DNA of 64,000 nucleotides. It comes from Ruegeria spongiae (lineage in GTDB: Bacteria; Pseudomonadota; Alphaproteobacteria; Rhodobacterales; Rhodobacteraceae). The notes below the pieces were generated by a model. The model ran no database searches, had not been told where the DNA came from, and saw only the letters and a program-made list of their open reading frames with translations. The position numbers and the translations under genes were made by a program. Every line of letters starts with the position of its first letter. Within the stretch, counting starts at the first letter, position 1. Shown in pieces: positions 19,593 to 27,390 of the stretch. The stretch is from NCBI RefSeq assembly GCF_023502395.1, contig NZ_JAMFMB010000018.1:37845-101844 (forward strand). The letters are read 5' to 3'.

Positions 19593-20125
19593 GACCTGGT
19601 TTCCTGAAACGCCTTCGCCGCTTCGGCAAAAATGAAAGCGGCACCGCGACGGTCGAATTCGTCATTGTCGTTCCCGCCGTCATCTTCCTGATCGCGTCTG
19701 GTGCGGAAATGGCGATGTTGAACATCCATCACGGAATGCTGGAGCGGGCCGTGGACACAACTGTGCGCGACATCCGGCTCAGCACCGGCGCCACATTCGA
19801 ACATGAGGATGTCAAGCAGACCATCTGCGAACGGGCGCAGTTCATCAATGATTGCGAAAGCAGTCTGAAGCTGGAACTGATCCCTGCGGATCCGCGTGAA
19901 ACGATGACCATCAAGGAAGGGACCGTTTGCGAAGACCGCATCGAACCAATCAGCCCGCAGTACAGATTCACCAATGGTCAAAGCAACGAATTGATGGTGA
20001 TGCACGCCTGTGCCTATATCGATCCGATCTTGCCATTTAGCCACCTTGGTGCTGCCCTGTCCGACAATGTAGAAGGCAAATACCAACTGTTTGCGACAAC
20101 CGCCTTTGTGCAGGAGCCTCAGTAA
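19589..20125 (+). CDS. TadE-like pseudopilin
   Basis: The 178-aa protein has a basic leader, then NESGTATVEFVIVVPAVIFL, a TadE-type prepilin motif (G followed by hydrophobic helix with a Glu at +5). TadE proteins are minor pilins cleaved by TadV in Tad/Flp pili. The C-terminal region is exposed, with three cysteines. It is coupled to the TadG-like gene by a 4-base overlap. Confidence 0.85.
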   Translation: MRPGFLKRLRRFGKNESGTATVEFVIVVPAVIFLIASGAEMAMLNIHHGMLERAVDTTVRDIRLSTGATFEHEDVKQTICERAQFINDCESSLKLELIPADPRETMTIKEGTVCEDRIEPISPQYRFTNGQSNELMVMHACAYIDPILPFSHLGAALSDNVEGKYQLFATTAFVQEPQ

Positions 20126-20129
20126 ACCC

Positions 20130-20678
20130 ATGGTACGTTTTATTGCACCCAGACTTAAGCGCTTCTCGAAAGAAGAAAACGGCGTGATTGCGATCGAAAC
20201 CCTCATGATGCTGCCCTTGCTGTTTTGGGCCTTTCTGGCGGTTTTCACCTTCCTCGACGCCTATCGAAGCAGCGCGATGAACCTCAAGGCCGCCTTTACG
20301 ATCGGCGATCTGGTTTCGCGCGAAACCGAGGTAATCAACAACACCTATATCGACTCGATGGCCACACTGTTCACCCTGATGGTCCAGTCCGAATCGGGAA
20401 GCCGTGTCCGCATCAGCGTCGTGCGTTACGACGAAGATACTGACGGGTATTATCTGGACTGGTCGGCAAATCGCGGGTTTGCTAATCCGATGGATGACAG
20501 CCAGCTTGCGGAAATCCGCGATCGCCTGCCGATCATGCCGGATGAGGAACGGGTCATTCTGGTCGAGACATCCAACACCTATGTTCCGCCCTTCGCGGTT
20601 GGTGTGAATATCACCGACATAGATAACCTTGTGTTCACCCGGCCCCGCTTCACCGGGCTGGTGCGGGCAGAGCTCTAG
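20130..20678 (+). CDS. Second TadE-like pseudopilin
   Basis: The 182-aa protein has ENGVIAIETLMMLPLLFWAF after a basic leader, a TadE-like prepilin segment. The exposed part has no cysteine. The ATG at 20130 is preceded by CAGGAG at some distance (20111-20116); an upstream start at 20091 would add 13 residues that read as the shadow of the previous gene. It lies four bases after the TadE stop, so all three genes form one operon. Confidence 0.8.
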   Translation: MVRFIAPRLKRFSKEENGVIAIETLMMLPLLFWAFLAVFTFLDAYRSSAMNLKAAFTIGDLVSRETEVINNTYIDSMATLFTLMVQSESGSRVRISVVRYDEDTDGYYLDWSANRGFANPMDDSQLAEIRDRLPIMPDEERVILVETSNTYVPPFAVGVNITDIDNLVFTRPRFTGLVRAEL

Positions 20679-21145
20679 TCCCGCCCCGCCATCAGGGTGG
20701 CGATGGCCTCGGCCATGAACCTGCCCTGAGAGCCGGGTGTGACCCCGCCGATACCGATACGGCGTCCCAGACGCCACCAAAGCCCCGGTTGCCAGCTACG
20801 GCCACCGGGGTTTTTCGTGCGCAACAGAAACCCGTTTGACGGTTTGAAGGCAAACGCGCCGCGATCCAGCCCCTCGATATCGGCAATCTCGGCGATCACA
20901 TCTCCGGCACTGCTGCGCAGGTGGGTTGCGGTCAGTTCGATCCGATGTTCCGTCGCCCGGTAAAGGCGCAGCGCCAACCAGACCGATACCCCCCCTGCCC
21001 CGATCAGAAACAGCTGCCAGCCCAGCGCGGGCGGCGTTGCAAGCGCGACATAAAACAGCAAAGCCCCCAGAGCGCCCAGCATAAAAATCGCCAACCAGCG
21101 CCGGGGCGCAGATGCCTCAACCACCGCCAAAACCTCATCCGACAT
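20675..21145 (-). CDS. Membrane protein of unknown function
   Basis: The 156-aa protein has two membrane helices near the N-terminus (about 18-38 and 42-62), then a PH-like soluble part (HRIELTATHLRSSAGDVIAEIADI). It ends overlapping the convergent TadE-like stop by four bases. Function unknown. Confidence 0.75.
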   Translation of the reverse strand: MSDEVLAVVEASAPRRWLAIFMLGALGALLFYVALATPPALGWQLFLIGAGGVSVWLALRLYRATEHRIELTATHLRSSAGDVIAEIADIEGLDRGAFAFKPSNGFLLRTKNPGGRSWQPGLWWRLGRRIGIGGVTPGSQGRFMAEAIATLMAGRD

Positions 21146-21243
21146 GCTGCGCCTCCGCCTGCTCCGCCCGTCTGCCTACCGCATCGCACAGCCAGCGAAC
21201 AGGGGGGATTGCCCGGCCTTCCCCTCCCCGCTAGCCTGACCGC

Positions 21244-22416
21244 ATGGTCTACCCTTCCAATCGCGACGACTTGACCCGGCCAAGTGATGCCGCCGCCGGG
21301 ATCGAGGTGACGGACGCCTTCGAACGCTTCAGCCAGCGCAACGACATCTTCACGCGCGCGATGTGGGACGAGCGGGTCAAATCCAAACACAGCGAGGGGT
21401 TCTTCAACTCCTACCGGATGGACGCGACGCCGCGCCGGGGTGATGGGTTTTCGCAGCGCGACTTTGCCCTGCGCAATGCGGCCTGGCTGATCTCGGACGT
21501 GATGACCAACCGCCATGCCGATCAGGGACGGCGCGAGGGGTTTCAGGCCACAATCAGCGATGACACCCCGGTTGCACCAAAGGCGCTCGAGATCGACGAT
21601 CCGGACAGAATGTCGTCGGAAATCAAGCGGGTGGCCGCCTTTTTTGGCGCTGATCTCTGTGGCGTCACCGAGCTGGACGCGCGCTGGCTTTACACCGCGC
21701 GCGTCGATACCCGAGACATGAGCGCGGCACCCTCGGACCTGCCCGAAGGCATGACCTCGGTGATCGTGCTGGGGCATGAGATGGACAAGGATCTGGTCGC
21801 CACCTACCCCTCGGCGCTGGCCGGGGCGGCGACGGGCCGGGAATATAGTCATGAGGCGGCGGTGGTGATGCAGGTGGCGGGGTATATCCGCAATCTGGGC
21901 TACCGGGCGGTGGCCTCGATGAACGACACTGCGCTGGTGATCCCTTATGCGATCAAGGCAGGCTTGGGTGAATATGCCCGCAACCAGATGGTGATCACGC
22001 CGGAGTTCGGCCCACGCCTGCGGTTTTCTAAGATCTTCACCGACCTGCCGCTGACCCATGACCTGCCGCGCCCACTGGGCGTGCGCTCCTTTTGCGACAT
22101 CTGCACCAAATGTGCCGATGCCTGCCCGGTCAAGGCCCTGCCTTACGGTCCACCATCGACAGAAACGGCCAATGTCTCGGCGATCAAAGGTGTGCGCAAA
22201 TGGACCTCGGATGCCGAAAAGTGCTTTGCCTTCTGGGCCAAGCTTTCCACCGATTGTGCGATCTGCATGCGGGTCTGCCCGTTCAACCGGGACTATGCGC
22301 GCCTGCGCGACCGGCTCTGGCTGAAACTGGCGCTGTCGCCCCTGCGCAGGCTTGCGCTCTGGCTTGACCGTAAACGCGGCGGGCGGGTCAAGCCAAGCGA
22401 GTGGTGGAAAGAATAA
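21244..22416 (+). CDS. Reductive-dehalogenase-like 4Fe-4S protein
   Basis: The 390-aa protein carries two cluster motifs near the C-terminus: CDICTKCADACP, then C-x(n)-CAICMRVCPFNRD. The middle domain (VTSVIVLGHEMD to the KAGLGEYARNQMV segment) resembles the cobalamin-binding region shared by reductive dehalogenases and epoxyqueuosine reductase. No Tat signal is seen, unlike respiratory dehalogenases, so it is likely cytoplasmic. Rhodobacterales have such orphans of unknown substrate. No clear ribosome-binding site precedes the ATG. Confidence 0.75.
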   Translation: MVYPSNRDDLTRPSDAAAGIEVTDAFERFSQRNDIFTRAMWDERVKSKHSEGFFNSYRMDATPRRGDGFSQRDFALRNAAWLISDVMTNRHADQGRREGFQATISDDTPVAPKALEIDDPDRMSSEIKRVAAFFGADLCGVTELDARWLYTARVDTRDMSAAPSDLPEGMTSVIVLGHEMDKDLVATYPSALAGAATGREYSHEAAVVMQVAGYIRNLGYRAVASMNDTALVIPYAIKAGLGEYARNQMVITPEFGPRLRFSKIFTDLPLTHDLPRPLGVRSFCDICTKCADACPVKALPYGPPSTETANVSAIKGVRKWTSDAEKCFAFWAKLSTDCAICMRVCPFNRDYARLRDRLWLKLALSPLRRLALWLDRKRGGRVKPSEWWKE

Positions 22417-22596
22417 GATTAACTTTTCCACCTAAATATATAATATATAACACTATACATCCTTCTTGCATCAACTGAACGCAGGTTTCCCCGGCGATAT
22501 TGCGCAAAATTGCACAGCCTCCGTTTGGCCTGCGGCAATTGTCCTGCCGGGTGAAACCCATAGATTTGCCCAAACCGACGTTTCAGGAGACGGGAT

Positions 22597-23508
22597 ATGT
22601 CCCTCAGACCCACTATCGAAATCCGCAAAGCCATGCCGCATGTCGAAGGAGCCGGTGTGAAACTGCACCGTGCCTTTGGCTTTCAGGACCCCAGCGAGCT
22701 GGACCCGTTCCTGCTGTTCGACGATTTCCGCAATGACACCCCCGAGGATTACCTGCGTGGCTTTCCATGGCATCCCCATCGCGGGATCGAGACGATCACC
22801 TATGTGCTGTCTGGCAGTGTCGAACATGGCGACTCGCTGGGAAATACCGGCACGCTGGGCGCGGGAGATGTGCAATGGATGACCGCAGGATCAGGGATCA
22901 TGCATCAGGAGATGCCGCAGGGCAACGCGGCGGGCCAGATGCATGGCTTTCAGCTCTGGGGCAACCTGCCCGCCAGCCAGAAGATGACCGCGCCGCGCTA
23001 TCAGGACGTGGCCTCGGCCGAGATTCCCGAAGTGATCGACGATGACGGCACACAGGTGAAAGTGATCGTAGGGTCGTTCTGGGGTAATAAGGGCCCGGTG
23101 GACGGGATCGCCGCCGATCCGCAGTATCTCGACATCCGGGTGCCTGCGGGGGTGCGCAAGACCTTCCGAATCGACACCTACCGACGCGCTTTTGCCTATG
23201 TCTTCGAGGGTCAGGCGGCGTTTGCCGATGCCTCCGCCCCCAGCGGTGTGCTGCTGGAAAAAGAAGTGGCGGGTGAAGAGGTCAATATCCGTGACATGTC
23301 CGGCGACCGCACGCTGGTGCGCTTCGGCACCGGCGATGAGATCACGGTACAGGCCGGTCCCGACGGCGTGCGGTTCCTGCTGATTTCGGGCGCACCGATT
23401 GCCGAACCGGTGGCCTGGCACGGGCCGATCGTGATGAACACGCAGGCCGAGTTGCAGCAGGCAATGCGCGACCTTAGAAACGGGACGTTTATCCGCCCGG
23501 CCCACTGA
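22597..23508 (+). CDS. Pirin family protein
   Basis: The 303-aa bicupin matches pirins: FPWHPHRGIETITYVLSG and a following EHGDS supply the usual metal ligands, and the second cupin is at about 190-285. Bacterial pirins can be quercetinases or redox-linked regulators. CAGGAGACGGGAT precedes the ATG. The upstream gap has an AT-rich stretch (22425-22460) and a TTGCGCAA palindrome near 22499, both candidate control sites. Confidence 0.88.
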   Translation: MSLRPTIEIRKAMPHVEGAGVKLHRAFGFQDPSELDPFLLFDDFRNDTPEDYLRGFPWHPHRGIETITYVLSGSVEHGDSLGNTGTLGAGDVQWMTAGSGIMHQEMPQGNAAGQMHGFQLWGNLPASQKMTAPRYQDVASAEIPEVIDDDGTQVKVIVGSFWGNKGPVDGIAADPQYLDIRVPAGVRKTFRIDTYRRAFAYVFEGQAAFADASAPSGVLLEKEVAGEEVNIRDMSGDRTLVRFGTGDEITVQAGPDGVRFLLISGAPIAEPVAWHGPIVMNTQAELQQAMRDLRNGTFIRPAH

Positions 23509-23559
23509 AAGCGGCGCATCCATGCTAGAATGGCCTCCATTCAGAAGAGGGAGGCCATC

Positions 23560-23850
23560 ATGATCATCCGCATATTCCGCGCCGTCATCTATGAGAAACG
23601 CGTCGACGAGTTCCGCACATTCCTGACCCAAACCGCGCTGCCCCTGATGCGCGCGCAATCAGGGCTGGTTTCGATCACTGCCGGCCTGCCCCGGCCCGAA
23701 TCCCCAAACGAGTTCTGTCTGGTGATGGTGTGGGATTCAGTGGCCTCACTGGCCGCATTCGCCGGAGAGGATTGGCAGAAACCACATGTCATGCCGGAAG
23801 AGGAAGGCATCGTGCGTGACCGCTTCCTGCATCATTTTGACATGGCGTAG
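23560..23850 (+). CDS. ABM-domain (dimeric alpha-beta barrel) protein
   Basis: The 96-aa protein looks like an antibiotic biosynthesis monooxygenase (ABM) domain: FRAVIYEKRVDEFRTFL, then a central VWDS-x-ASLAAF and a terminal FLHHFDMA. Small ABM proteins are often heme- or quinone-related oxygenases or stress proteins; substrate unknown. The ATG at 23560 has GAGGGAGG upstream. It ends three bases before the convergent TetR gene. Confidence 0.75.
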   Translation: MIIRIFRAVIYEKRVDEFRTFLTQTALPLMRAQSGLVSITAGLPRPESPNEFCLVMVWDSVASLAAFAGEDWQKPHVMPEEEGIVRDRFLHHFDMA

Positions 23851-23853
23851 CCG

Positions 23854-24441
23854 TCAGGCGGCCACTGCCTTGCGCACCATCGACCAATAGACTGCCTCGA
23901 CCTCGTCCAGCGACAGTCGCCCGCCGCTGCGATACCAGGTGTTGACCCCGTTCAGCATGGCAATGACCCCCAGCGTGGCCAGCTTGGTATCGGGCACCGA
24001 GAACACCTCCGCCGCGCTGCCATCGCGCAGGATGTTTTCCAGATCGCGTTCATAGTTGCCGCGCAACTCTTCGATGCGGGCAAAGTTCTCCGGCGTGAGG
24101 TTGCGCAGTTCCATATAGGCGATGAACACCGCGTCGGGCCGTTCCAGATGAAAGCGGATGTGGAACCGGACGAAATCGCGCAATCGTGCCTCTGGATCGC
24201 CCTGGCCCGCCTGCCTGCGCCGTGTGTCCAGCAGCGTTTCCATATGGTCTTGCATCAGCCGGAACAGCAGCGTCTGCTTGTCGGGAATGTAGTTATAAAG
24301 CGCCCCGGCCTGCACCCCCACCTGCGCCGCGATCTGGCGCATCGAGACGGCGGCATAACCATGCTGGGCAAAAAGCTTCAGCGCCGCAGTCTGAATGCGC
24401 GGGCCGGTGATGTCGGAATGCGAACCTTGGGTACGTGCCAT
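23854..24441 (-). CDS. TetR family transcriptional regulator
   Basis: The 195-aa protein has a TetR helix-turn-helix at about 15-60 (LKLFAQHGYAAVSMRQIAAQ, then ALYNYIPDKQTLL) and an all-helical ligand domain similar to fatty-acid or branched-chain TetR regulators. A perfect palindrome lies 15 bases upstream of its start, a likely self-control site. It is divergent to the lipoprotein at 24536. Confidence 0.92.
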   Translation of the reverse strand: MARTQGSHSDITGPRIQTAALKLFAQHGYAAVSMRQIAAQVGVQAGALYNYIPDKQTLLFRLMQDHMETLLDTRRRQAGQGDPEARLRDFVRFHIRFHLERPDAVFIAYMELRNLTPENFARIEELRGNYERDLENILRDGSAAEVFSVPDTKLATLGVIAMLNGVNTWYRSGGRLSLDEVEAVYWSMVRKAVAA

Positions 24442-24455
24442 GGCGGCAGGCTATA

Positions 24456-24469
24456 TGAACGCGTGTTCA
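24456..24469. promoter_or_regulatory. Candidate TetR operator TGAAC-GCGT-GTTCA
   Basis: This is a perfect 14-base palindrome between the TetR gene and the divergent lipoprotein gene. Several TetR regulators of lipid metabolism use a palindrome of this general form. It is the likely autoregulatory site. Confidence 0.6.
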
Positions 24470-24535
24470 GATAAAACCCCGCTTGCACATGGGACCGCGC
24501 CGTTGCATCACCAAGATGTGGAAGGATGTAAGTGC

Positions 24536-24823
24536 ATGACGGGACGAGTTCTTGTGTTGATCGGGGCGGGGCTGCTGGCAGTGACCGCCTGTACCAATGT
24601 GCCCGAGCTTGAAGACGAACTGAGCCCGCAACTGCGCGACAGCAGATATCCCAAACTCATCCCGCTGGAGGACGCGCTTGGCCCCCCGGTCGACCCGCAG
24701 ACCGAAGCCCGGGAAATCGAGGATGAGCTGGAGGCGCGGGCCGCCGCCCTGCAGAACCGCGCGCGGCAATTGCAGGCCCCTCGGCCCGATGATGGCGCAA
24801 CCACCCCGGACAGTACAGAATAA
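24536..24823 (+). CDS. Small lipoprotein of unknown function
   Basis: The 95-aa product has the signal MTGRVLVLIGAGLLAVTAC with the lipid Cys at 19. The mature part is acidic with a helical, coiled-coil-like ARAAALQNRARQLQ segment. GAAGGAT precedes the ATG. The frame runs open for 47 codons upstream but without family signal. It is divergent to the TetR gene and may be its target. Confidence 0.75.
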   Translation: MTGRVLVLIGAGLLAVTACTNVPELEDELSPQLRDSRYPKLIPLEDALGPPVDPQTEAREIEDELEARAAALQNRARQLQAPRPDDGATTPDSTE

Positions 24824-24930
24824 GCCGCCGCGCTGCATTGCACCGGCCCGGTGAACCCGCTAAGGCACGGTCGCAAGCGATATGCCGCAGCCAAAGCGCG
24901 GCCAATACGAGCAGAAAGGACCGGTGAGAC

Positions 24931-26217
24931 ATGGCGCAGCCGCTGCGGTTGGGAATTGCAGGTTTGGGAACCGTCGGTACCGGGGTCGTCAAGATCATCC
25001 GCCGTCAGGCCGACCTTCTGGAAAAACGCACCGGACGTCGGATCGAGATCACCGCCGTGTCGGCCCGCGACGCGAACAAGGATCGCGGTGTGTCCCTGTC
25101 CTCCTACGCGTGGGAGACTGATCCGGTGGCGCTGGCCAAGCGCGAGGATGTCGACATTTTTGTCGAGCTGATGGGCGGCTCGGAAGGCTCCGCCAAAGAC
25201 GCGACCGAGGCGGCGCTGGCCGCTGGCAAGGATGTGGTCACCGCCAACAAGGCGCTGCTGGCCATCCATGGTCAGGCGCTTGCCGAACGGGCTGAGGCCT
25301 CGGGTCACGTGATCCGCTTCGAGGCGGCTGTGGCGGGCGGCATCCCGGTGATCAAGGCGCTCACCGAAGGGCTGGCAGGCAATCAGATCACCCGCGTCAT
25401 GGGGGTGATGAACGGAACGTGCAACTATATCCTGACCCGGATGGAGGCCGACGGGTTGGGCTATAACGCGCTGTTCGAGGAAGCCGGGCGGCTGGGCTAT
25501 CTGGAGGCCGACCCCAATCTGGACGTGGGCGGTATCGATGCCGGGCACAAGCTGGCGCTGCTGGCCTCGATCGCCTTCGGAACCAAACCGAATTTTGAGG
25601 ACGTGGTGCTGGAAGGCATCCAGCGGATCAGCCTGGATGATATTCATCAGGCCGCCGATATGGGGTTCCGCATCAAGCTTTTGGGTGTCGCCCGGCGCAC
25701 CGCGCGCGGGCTGGAACAGCGCATGCAGCCCTGTCTGGTCCCCGCCCATTCGCCGCTGGGTCAGCTCGAAGGCGGCACCAACATGGTGGTGATAGAGGGC
25801 GACGCGGTCGAGCAGATCGTGCTGCGCGGCCCCGGCGCGGGCGAAGGCCCCACCGCCAGCGCCGTTGTCGGCGATATCTGCGATCTGGCGCGCGGGTTGC
25901 GCATCTCGACCTTCGGGCAGCCCGCAACCACGCTGGAGGCCGCACAACCGGCCCGCACCGGCCTGCCCGCGCCCTATTACCTGCGCATGGCGCTGCTGGA
26001 CAAACCCGGCGCGCTGGCCAAGGTGGCGGCGATCCTGGGCGATGCCGGTGTCTCGATCGACCGGATGCGCCAATATGGCCATAGCGACGCCAAGGCACCG
26101 GTGCTGATCGTGACCCACAAAACCACGCGCGCCGCCCTGGATGACGCGCTCGACGCGTTTGACCAAACCGATGTCATCGCCGGTCAGCCGGTGGCGCTGA
26201 GGATCGAAGAGGTCTGA
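24931..26217 (+). CDS. hom: Homoserine dehydrogenase
   Basis: The 428-aa enzyme reduces aspartate semialdehyde to homoserine for threonine and methionine synthesis. The NAD(P) motif GLGTVGTGVV is at residues 11-20, GGIPVIKALTEGLAGN and MGVMNGTCNYILTRM form the catalytic core, and an ACT domain (about 345-425) suggests feedback control by threonine. AAAGGA precedes the ATG. A GC hairpin follows the stop. Confidence 0.96.
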   Translation: MAQPLRLGIAGLGTVGTGVVKIIRRQADLLEKRTGRRIEITAVSARDANKDRGVSLSSYAWETDPVALAKREDVDIFVELMGGSEGSAKDATEAALAAGKDVVTANKALLAIHGQALAERAEASGHVIRFEAAVAGGIPVIKALTEGLAGNQITRVMGVMNGTCNYILTRMEADGLGYNALFEEAGRLGYLEADPNLDVGGIDAGHKLALLASIAFGTKPNFEDVVLEGIQRISLDDIHQAADMGFRIKLLGVARRTARGLEQRMQPCLVPAHSPLGQLEGGTNMVVIEGDAVEQIVLRGPGAGEGPTASAVVGDICDLARGLRISTFGQPATTLEAAQPARTGLPAPYYLRMALLDKPGALAKVAAILGDAGVSIDRMRQYGHSDAKAPVLIVTHKTTRAALDDALDAFDQTDVIAGQPVALRIEEV

Positions 26218-26224
26218 GCCAGCA

Positions 26225-26243
26225 GCAGGGGATTTGCCCCTGC
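26225..26243 (+). terminator. Hairpin after hom
   Basis: A seven-base perfect stem GCAGGGG/CCCCTGC with a five-base loop starts eight bases after the hom stop. There is no T run, so it may be a weak or Rho-assisted terminator. Confidence 0.4.
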
Positions 26244-26321
26244 CCCGCCAATTCTCTTGCCGTGGCCTTGCCCGTCGCGCTATGCCCGAAACACCCGTTC
26301 AAATGACCAAAGGACTTTGCA

Positions 26322-27299
26322 ATGAGCCCCGCCAAATATGATTTCAATGACCGGATGCTGTCGCTCGGGCTTGCCCGCGTGGCCGAACAGGCGGCGCTGG
26401 CCTCGGCCTCGCTTGTGGGACGGGGCGACGAAAAAGCGGCCGACCAGGCGGCAGTGAACGCCATGCGCGAACAGCTGAACCTGCTTGATATCGCCGGTGT
26501 CGTGGTGATCGGCGAAGGCGAGCGCGACGAGGCGCCAATGCTCTTTATCGGCGAAGAGGTCGGCACCGGCGACGGCCCCGGTGTCGACATCGCGCTGGAC
26601 CCGCTGGAAGGCACCACGCTGACCGCCAAGGACATGCCCAACGCGCTGACCGTGATCGCCATGGGGCCGCGCGGTTCGATGCTGCACGCGCCTGACGTCT
26701 ATATGGACAAGCTGGCTGTTGGGCCGGGCTTCCCCGAGGGCGTCGTCTCGCTGGACATGAGCCCGGCGGAACGGGTCGAGGCGCTGGCCAAGGCCAAGGG
26801 CTGCACTGCCGCAGACATCACCGTCTGCATTCTGGAACGCCCCCGTCACGAGGCGATGATCGCCGAAGTGCGCGACACCGGCGCGTCGATCCGGCTGATC
26901 ACCGATGGCGATGTGGCCGGTGTGATGCATTGCGCCGAAAGCGAAACCACCGGCATCGACATGTATATGGGCCAGGGTGGCGCGCCCGAAGGCGTGCTGG
27001 CGGCGGCTGCGCTGAAATGCATGGGCGGTCAGATCTTTGGCCGTCTGGTGTTCCGCAACGACGACGAAAAAGGCCGCGCCGCCAAGGCCGGGATCACCGA
27101 TCTGGACCGTATCTATGACCGCGACGAGATGGTGACGGCGGATGTGATCTTTGCCGCCACCGGCGTCACCGGCGGCTCGCTGCTGCCGCGCATCAAGCGC
27201 CAGCCTGGCTGGGTTGAAACGACGACGCTGCTGATGCGCTCCAAAACCGGTTCGGTGCGCCGCATGTCCTACCGGACCCCGCTGGACTCGCATCAATAA
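26322..27299 (+). CDS. glpX: Fructose-1,6-bisphosphatase class II
   Basis: The 325-aa enzyme hydrolyses fructose-1,6-bisphosphate in gluconeogenesis. The metal and phosphate motif LDPLEGTTLTAK is at about 89-100, preceded by VVIGEGERDEAPML. AAAGGA precedes the ATG. The hom-glpX-recJ order is seen in relatives. A 9-base stem-loop follows the stop. Confidence 0.95.
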   Translation: MSPAKYDFNDRMLSLGLARVAEQAALASASLVGRGDEKAADQAAVNAMREQLNLLDIAGVVVIGEGERDEAPMLFIGEEVGTGDGPGVDIALDPLEGTTLTAKDMPNALTVIAMGPRGSMLHAPDVYMDKLAVGPGFPEGVVSLDMSPAERVEALAKAKGCTAADITVCILERPRHEAMIAEVRDTGASIRLITDGDVAGVMHCAESETTGIDMYMGQGGAPEGVLAAAALKCMGGQIFGRLVFRNDDEKGRAAKAGITDLDRIYDRDEMVTADVIFAATGVTGGSLLPRIKRQPGWVETTTLLMRSKTGSVRRMSYRTPLDSHQ

Positions 27300-27332
27300 C
27301 CGCGCACTCAGCGCCGCATTCGCCAAAACACT

Positions 27333-27355
27333 GGCCGGGCCGATCAGGTCCGGCC
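27333..27355 (+). terminator. Hairpin after glpX
   Basis: Stem GGCCGGGCC/GGTCCGGCC (one G-T pair) with a GATCA loop, followed by TTGT. It lies 33 bases after the glpX stop and before recJ. Confidence 0.5.
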
Positions 27356-27390
27356 TTGTCATGTCCGGGCAGGAATGAGAACACGGGGTC

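Noticed and set aside
24841..24853. CACCGG-C-CCGGTG palindrome before hom as a riboswitch or operator
   Set aside because: Short GC palindromes are common in this DNA, and no wider conserved structure is visible.
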